A stretch of DNA of 64,000 bases from Gnetum montanum. Its lineage: Eukaryota > Streptophyta > Gnetopsida > Gnetales > Gnetaceae. The translations under genes were made by a program, and so were the position numbers. Location of the stretch: assembly GCA_015680685.1 (NCBI GenBank), contig MNCI01008062.1, positions 250,058 to 314,057 on the forward strand. The letters run 5' to 3'. Shown here one piece after another: positions 58,880 through 64,000 of this stretch (positions are counted from its first letter, which is position 1; every line of letters begins with the position of its first letter). A model generated the notes under the pieces. It ran no database searches and was not told the DNA's origin. It worked only from the letters and a program-made list of their open reading frames with translations.

Positions 58880-60117
58880 TTGGTAAGAGGTGAATCCAAC
58901 TTAGCATGTAGAACCAACTTGAAGAGGCTCAACCTTCAGTTAAGGATGAGCATTCAAGGAGCAAGTACAGGCGGGGAGGTTAGCGAGACGGCCCAAGGAG
59001 TGGAGGTGCACGGGATAACCCATGGTGTGACGGCCCAAGGAGTGGAGGCAAACAGGACAGCCCATGGTGTGACGGAAGGACCGGCGGACGCCGCCATGGA
59101 AGATGAGAGGCAGCGGGCTAGAGTTTTCGGAGAGTGCTCCAGAGAAGGATCAGCACTGCGGATAAAAGTCAGACGACCAGACAAGGACACCTTGGAAAAA
59201 CTGGAGCGCTTCCTGATTGGAAAATTCATGTCCGAAGGGGCACGACCATGGGTAGATATGATCTGACGCTGGGCTTGGGCCGTGTGGGGGTTAGATATGG
59301 TGATAGTTCAATGCCTGGCAGACGATCGCCTCCTATTTTGTTTCGCCTCCCTGGAGGAACGGGAACAAGTTCTGGTGGGGGGACCTTGGTTCTATGGGGC
59401 ACGAGGTCTGGCCCTGGCACCCTAGTGCTTGGGGGCTCACCGGGATCCAACTCTGTTTGAGCAGGCACCGATCTAGGTGCGGCTGCATGGCCTCCCCCTT
59501 GAATACTAGTTGACAGAGTTCCTACAGTCGCTCACAAAGCTGTTTGGCGAATTTATCAAGTTTGATCATTTCACCGAGGCTAGGGAACACTTGGTTTCAC
59601 ACGATTCTACGTGTGGTGGCCTCTTATACCAAAGGAGCCAGTCAAGGAGCTGGTATTGGACATGGATCTTGGGGAGGAGAGGGTCCGTGTACAGTTTGAA
59701 AACTTGCCGATGGCACCACCCCTATTAAGGGACTCCCAGAAAGGGGGCAACCCATCCCATCACAACTGTAACGCATCCACCCCAGAGGACGGGTGGCACC
59801 TTGTAGGCAAAAAAGGCCGAATCGCAAATAGGAAACCTCTGGTGCCCAAGGGTGAGACGTGGCATATGGGGGCAGACCCCCTTCGTAGGGAACGGCCCCC
59901 CACGGCTGGTGGGATGCAAGGTCAGACCAAAGCTAACGGTCGGCCACTCCCCAGTCTTGGAGGGCCGCAAAGGCAATCAACGGAGGACACTCATGGGGAA
60001 GGGCCATCAGAGATAGGACAGGAAGCCCTGCCAAGTATGGTGAGCAAGCCCTATTATCATGTGTTGGTGGGAGCAGGGGCCCTGGCCCCCGAGGACACCA
60101 AGAAGGCGAGCACCTAG
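58880..60117 (+). pseudogene. LINE D ORF1 (gag-like, DUF4283 type, broken)
   Basis: The N-terminal part (58880-59266) has an in-frame 14-residue repeat (AQGVEVHGITHGVT / AQGVEANRTAHGVT, 42-bp period at 58989 and 59031). It is followed, across frame changes, by DKDTLEKLERFLIGKF, LLFCFASLEEREQVLVGGPW and a VRLHGLPLEY block typical of the DUF4283 domain that plant L1 ORF1 proteins use to bind RNA. The rest (59611-60117) is polar and Gly/Pro-rich. No zinc knuckle was found. Confidence 0.75.
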
Positions 60118-60430
60118 GCAAGGACCGAAGTGAAGCAAGGCTACTATGGATCACCGCACACACCCACTTCTGGGGGGAGGGCCCTTCCTAGGGAGGTTTG
60201 TCACCACCACCAGTCATAGACTAGATAAACACCAGTCGAGGTTCAGCGTAGCCTAGCTCCCATCCTTGGGGGACAAGGCCAATACGTGAACAGGGGATGG
60301 CGGTATCCCTACCAGCAGCCAAGGTTGGTCGCCCAGACAACAACACCCACCGTCACAAGGCCACGCAGCTATTCGTTGATTTGGGAGTGTAGCTGACACT
60401 CCAGGAAGTTTACCATCGACACTAGTCTCC

Positions 60431-62993
60431 ATGAAGGTCCTCTCATGGAACTGCAAGGGCCAGGGTACCCCATACAAGCGGCATACCCTGCAATTTATGG
60501 TGTGAGATGGGAGGTGCGATATTGTGTGTTTACAAGAAATGAAACTCCAACAGACGGAAGCTCATGTATTATAATGGCCGAGGTGGCACAGCCATCTGGC
60601 GGCCAGCAGGGGGTGCGTAGGAGGCCTCGCGGTCCTCACCAAGGTGGATTCGTATGTCCTAGACACCTCCAATTGGTGCATCACAGTGCACTTGCCGAGG
60701 ACGGACATGTGGGTAACCAATGTTTACGGCCCTCAGGGATGGCAGGGTCGCCTTCAGGAGCTTTTGCAGGTCGCGGGGCTTATCCCCCACAATGCCAGTT
60801 GGTTACTAATTGGAGACTTCAACCAAAGGCTCTACAACTAGGAGAAGACCGGTGACAGCATGGCAGAACCCCCGAGGACGCTCGAATTTCTTGCATTGTT
60901 ACAGCATCAGGATCTCTTCAACATCGAAATCGAGGGGTGCAAGTACACCTGGAGCAATCACAGACAAGGCACAGCGCGGATTCAATCTTGGATTGACCGA
61001 GTGTGGGTCATCAAAGCGCTATTGACCAATTGGGATATCCAGGCCTACGGCGGGGCTCGGATGGCTTCCGATCACCAGCCCATCATCTGCCAGCTGACGC
61101 ATGATGTGCATCAGAGCCCCTGCCCATTATGGTTTGAATGCACCTAGCTACGCAAGCCGTGGCTGGGTGACCTACTTCAGACCATCTGGCAAGAATATCC
61201 AACCTCGGTGGACCCGCGCGATTTTGTAAAAAAAGGGTTAAAGACCCTCAAAAATCTTGGAGTGGCAGAAAAATACAGTTTCAAAAGATACCGAACCTAG
61301 ATCTAGGCCAAGCTACAAGAAATTGAGCAGCAACAGGAGCAAGGGACCAACCATACCCGCGAGGAGCTCACCCTCTAGGTGTAGCTCCAACTACTGCACC
61401 AAGAAGAGGAAGAATATTGGCGCCAATGGGCACGCATGCAGTGGCTGAGGGTAGGAGATTGGCACATGAAGTTCTTTTTTGCAGCGGCGAAGGCACATCG
61501 CAGAATGTGCCAACGGCCGCTGCAGTGTTTATTGCAAGGAGATCCAACACACCCACACTCTGGCACAAACAAACTACTGCAATACTGGCAGCAGGTCTGG
61601 AATTGGCAGCCTACGGACCCGATTTCAGTGCCAGTGCAGAAAATTCTAAATCTGGCTGATAATTTGCGACTTTTGCAACCGTTCTTGCACCAGGAGCTCC
61701 GAAGCGCACTACAAGATATGCCGGCTGACAAGGCCCCAGGGCCAGATGTGTGGCCCATTGAATTCTTCTGTAACTTCAAGGACGTGCTGGGGGTGAACTT
61801 GCTTGACACTTTTAACTGCATGCTGGCATGGTGTCAAGTGCACAAAGAAATCAACTGCTCTCGCATGGTCCTGCTACCAAAAATGGAGACGCCCACATCC
61901 CCAGGGCATTTTCACCTCATCAAAGTCTGTAACTCACTGTTGCGCTTATTTTCTCGCATGCTTGTGGCTAGGCTGCAGCCACTCATGGCTCGCTTGGTGG
62001 GGAAAAATTAGGCTGCTTTTATGAAGGGTCATCATCTTCAAGACCAGGTCCTACTGCTACAGGAAATTTAGCACTCCCTTCGGGTTGCTAAATTATCGGG
62101 CCTCTGCATCAAACTAGACATAACCAAGGCTTACGATTCCATGAGTTGGGTAGCGCTGAGGACAGTGTTGCACGTGAAAGGCTTTGACAAGGCTTTTGTG
62201 GAGCTCTGCCTGCAGATTCAATGGGGAGGGCGATTCTCGTTGGACATTGATGGACACCTGTGGGGCTTTCACGGGACCAGACGGGGGCTCCGTCAAGTTG
62301 ACCCCCTCTCTCCGCTCCTTTTCCTAATGATGATGGACCTCCTGCAAACATACTGTGCCGAAGAAGGGGTCCAGGGGCTTAATATGCACGGCATCCCATG
62401 CCGCACTACCCATTACGCAGATGACACCATGATCTTCACCAGGGCTACGGTGTCGCAGGTCGGGGCATTAACAAGGGTGTTGAATCGGCTTTAGTGAGAA
62501 GTGGGTCTGGCACCCAACCCCGGGAAATCCACGTTAATTTTCACACACACCCACCCTGTGGTGCACAGCAAGATCATTTAAATCCTGGGGATCCTGTAGG
62601 GAGAGGCATGCGATAAATATCTAGGCATCCCCATCCACAATTGGCACCGATTCCAAATGTGGCAGGCTCTCATTATGTGAATTCAAAAACACACGACGCT
62701 CTGGATGAATAGCTTCCTATCCCGAAAAGGGAAAATCATGCTAGCCTCTACAGTGTTGGTGGTGAGGTTTACAGCCTCAATGGCCTCTCCGCCAACTAGA
62801 GTTGCCACTAAAATTGATGCAATTATCCACGATTTTATGTGCTCGGGTGGCAAGGGGGGGAAAAAGATGCACCTAGTGGCTTGGACCAAAATCATGCGGC
62901 CTCGCACCACGGGGGGGGGGGGGGGGGGGGGGGAGATTGGAATCCTCCCTTTTGCGGTTGAAGCTGCCTTAGGATGCCAAAGACTTCTCTGGC
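60431..62993 (+). pseudogene. LINE D ORF2: endonuclease and reverse transcriptase (broken)
   Basis: Starts MKVLSWNCKGQG at 60431. APE-type endonuclease motifs: CLQEMKL, GGLAVL, TNVYGPQ, LLIGDFNQ (60800), IDRVWV and ASDHQPI (61060). RT from about 61700: DKAPGPDVWP, LLPKMETP, LCIKLDITKAYDSMSW (62100), RGLRQVDPLSPLLFLMMMD (62285; Val replaces the usual Gly), and HYADDTMIFTRA (62412) with the YADD box intact. Later RPRTT before the poly-G run and ALGCQRLLWRI after it match the post-RT region. Several stops stand at former Gln or Trp codons. Confidence 0.88.
62911..62933 (+). repeat. Run of 23 G inside LINE ORF2
   Basis: It replaces a short GGLG-type coding stretch. A G run this long is hard to sequence and its true length is doubtful. 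Confidence 0.95.
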
Positions 62994-63064
62994 GAATTCA
63001 ACCAAATCGTACGTGAACACTCGTATTCGTATGGTTGAGCGGAGAGGTACCTCACCATTCATCA
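62994..63064 (+). repeat. LTR 3' end of Athila-like element 3
   Basis: ACGTGAACACTCGTATTCGT, ATGGTTGAGCGG and CTCACCATTCATCA align with the last ~70 bases of the LTRs at 15758 and 28530. The rest of the LTR is absent; LINE D abuts directly. Confidence 0.85.
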
Positions 63065-64000
63065 TTGGCACCGCTATTAGGGACTTTGTTGTTTGTGTGC
63101 TAATTAGAACTTAGGAATCTTTCCATCGTTGGAATGAACCCTTAGGTTAGTGACCCTACAATCATCGAAAAGAGAGAATATTGCACACTAAATCATTAAT
63201 CATGTCTCCTTCTTCTTATGAGAGTGCTTCACCGCCTAGGTCCAACCAATGAACAGTCGGAGGTGTAGTACACATTATGACCTATCAGTACCCCAGTAGT
63301 TTTGCTTGGTATACGATCATCCCGATGAGTATATACCAGACTTTACATTTATCCTTCACCAGGATGAACAACTGTGTTGGCATGATTTAGAAGATAACAT
63401 AGTGTTACCTCCCAATCGCTCAAACCCAAGCATGCCTCTTTGTGCTCTCACATGAATTGGTATCCAGCACTTACAATCAGAATACATTGTGCATGAACAA
63501 GATTCGAGGGACTATCAACCTACAGAGGCACAATGTCAAAGGAACCTACAATAGGAGAGACATTATAAATCTATGAAGGGGAAGTGGTCTCAAGATGTCC
63601 CATATGTCCTAAGTGAAAATGAGGGTGGTGAACCTGCCTTAAGAGGTTTTCCACAAAACAATGCTTCTCCCGTTGACTTCAGTCAAGGGGTTGTGTATTA
63701 GAACCTTCACTCAACTATCCATAACCCAGGTTTTGATACCAATGGACACAAAGGGTCTAAAAAGGGAACAAGAACGCATGATAAAGATGGACATTCTGAT
63801 CATAACCATGACTGAGGCTGTGAGCACCGAAGAGAAGGTAGCAGGCATCATCATGGTGCCAGTTCTCCTTCCTCTTCACTTTCATCATCTATTTCATCCT
63901 CTCCTTCAGGATCAGAACGCAGTCACAAAGGGAAAGACCATGAGGATAATGGTACGCGAAATAGAGATCATAGAAAAAATAGTCGAGAAAGGGGACGAGG
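63065..64000 (+). mobile_element. Athila-like Ty3/gypsy element 3, start of internal region
   Basis: Primer site TTGGCACCGCTATTAGGGA (63065-63083), then gag from the ATG at 63202 (MSPSSYES). The block QTLHLSFTRMNNC, and in another frame PDFTFILHQDEQLCWHDLED, repeats the conserved early gag segment. Near 63780-63950 there is the same His/Asp-rich and Ser-rich stretch as in elements 1 and 2. Interrupted by stops; continues past the window. Confidence 0.85.

Larger units (their letters stand above)
58880..62993 (+). mobile_element. L1-type LINE D, GC-rich, 3' end missing
   Basis: ORF1 with a DUF4283-like domain, then ORF2 with endonuclease and reverse transcriptase, all on the plus strand. It is far richer in GC than its surroundings, and many CpG sites survive, so it is younger than the AT-rich elements. 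Stops and frameshifts still break both ORFs. It ends in mid-ORF2 near 62993 at the junction with an Athila-like LTR end, with no poly(A) tail. Confidence 0.9.

Noticed and set aside
59725-60163. Minus-strand ORFs of 76-83 codons
   Set aside because: Antisense shadows of GC-rich LINE ORF1.
61375-61821. A 148-codon minus-strand ORF
   Set aside because: It is the antisense of LINE D ORF2, whose plus-strand RT motifs are clear.

Overview
The window looks like nuclear DNA from a large, repeat-dense plant genome. A gymnosperm (conifer-like) source is my inference from the AT-rich, heavily decayed retroelement landscape; no sequence here proves the species. Only three loci look like intact host genes: two small secreted-peptide genes of one family (78-383 and 47836-48132, both +) and a canonical nuclear tRNA-Arg(UCG) gene (9666-9739, +). 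Nearly everything else is old transposable-element sequence full of stops, frameshifts and C-to-T type decay.

Layout. 0-0.8 kb: peptide gene 1 with a tandem duplication in its 3' region. 1.2-7.4 kb: two decayed LINE copies head to head, forming a long imperfect inverted repeat around a spacer that holds a probable copia LTR piece. 8.0-9.8 kb: an initiator-tRNA-like pseudogene, a tRNA-like/SINE-like repeat cluster, a probable broken third peptide paralogue, and tRNA-Arg. 10.1-14.7 kb: minus-strand Ty3/gypsy (chromovirus-like) relic with a tRNA-Met primer site and part of its LTR. 14.7-20.3 kb: Athila-like Ty3/gypsy element 1 (+), broken at 20270 by a minus-strand LTR (20270-22001). 22.0-24.8 kb: low-information DNA with small duplications. 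24.8-43.3 kb: a three-level nest, a LINE (+) containing a Ty1/copia element (-) containing a complete 10.9-kb Athila-like element (27645-38574, +). 43.3-47 kb: duplicated non-coding DNA around a solo Athila-type LTR with perfect target-site duplication. 47-48.1 kb: peptide gene 2 and its upstream region. 48-58.8 kb: sparse AT-rich DNA with SINE-like repeats, tandem duplications, a 20-bp perfect hairpin, one assembly scar (N at 50758) and an orphan copy of the peptide-gene upstream region. 58.9-63.0 kb: a GC-rich L1-type LINE, joined abruptly to the LTR end and gag of a third Athila-like element that runs off the window.

How it fits together. The peptide genes share signal peptide, a VLLNVK block and a C-terminal SPGVGH core like that of CEP hormones, followed by a conserved proline/serine tail. 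They appear to be survivors of a local duplication cluster: gene 1, gene 2, a probable broken copy at 9.35 kb and an upstream region without a gene at 55.5-56.7 kb, spread apart by retroelement insertion. None of the mobile elements looks able to move on its own.
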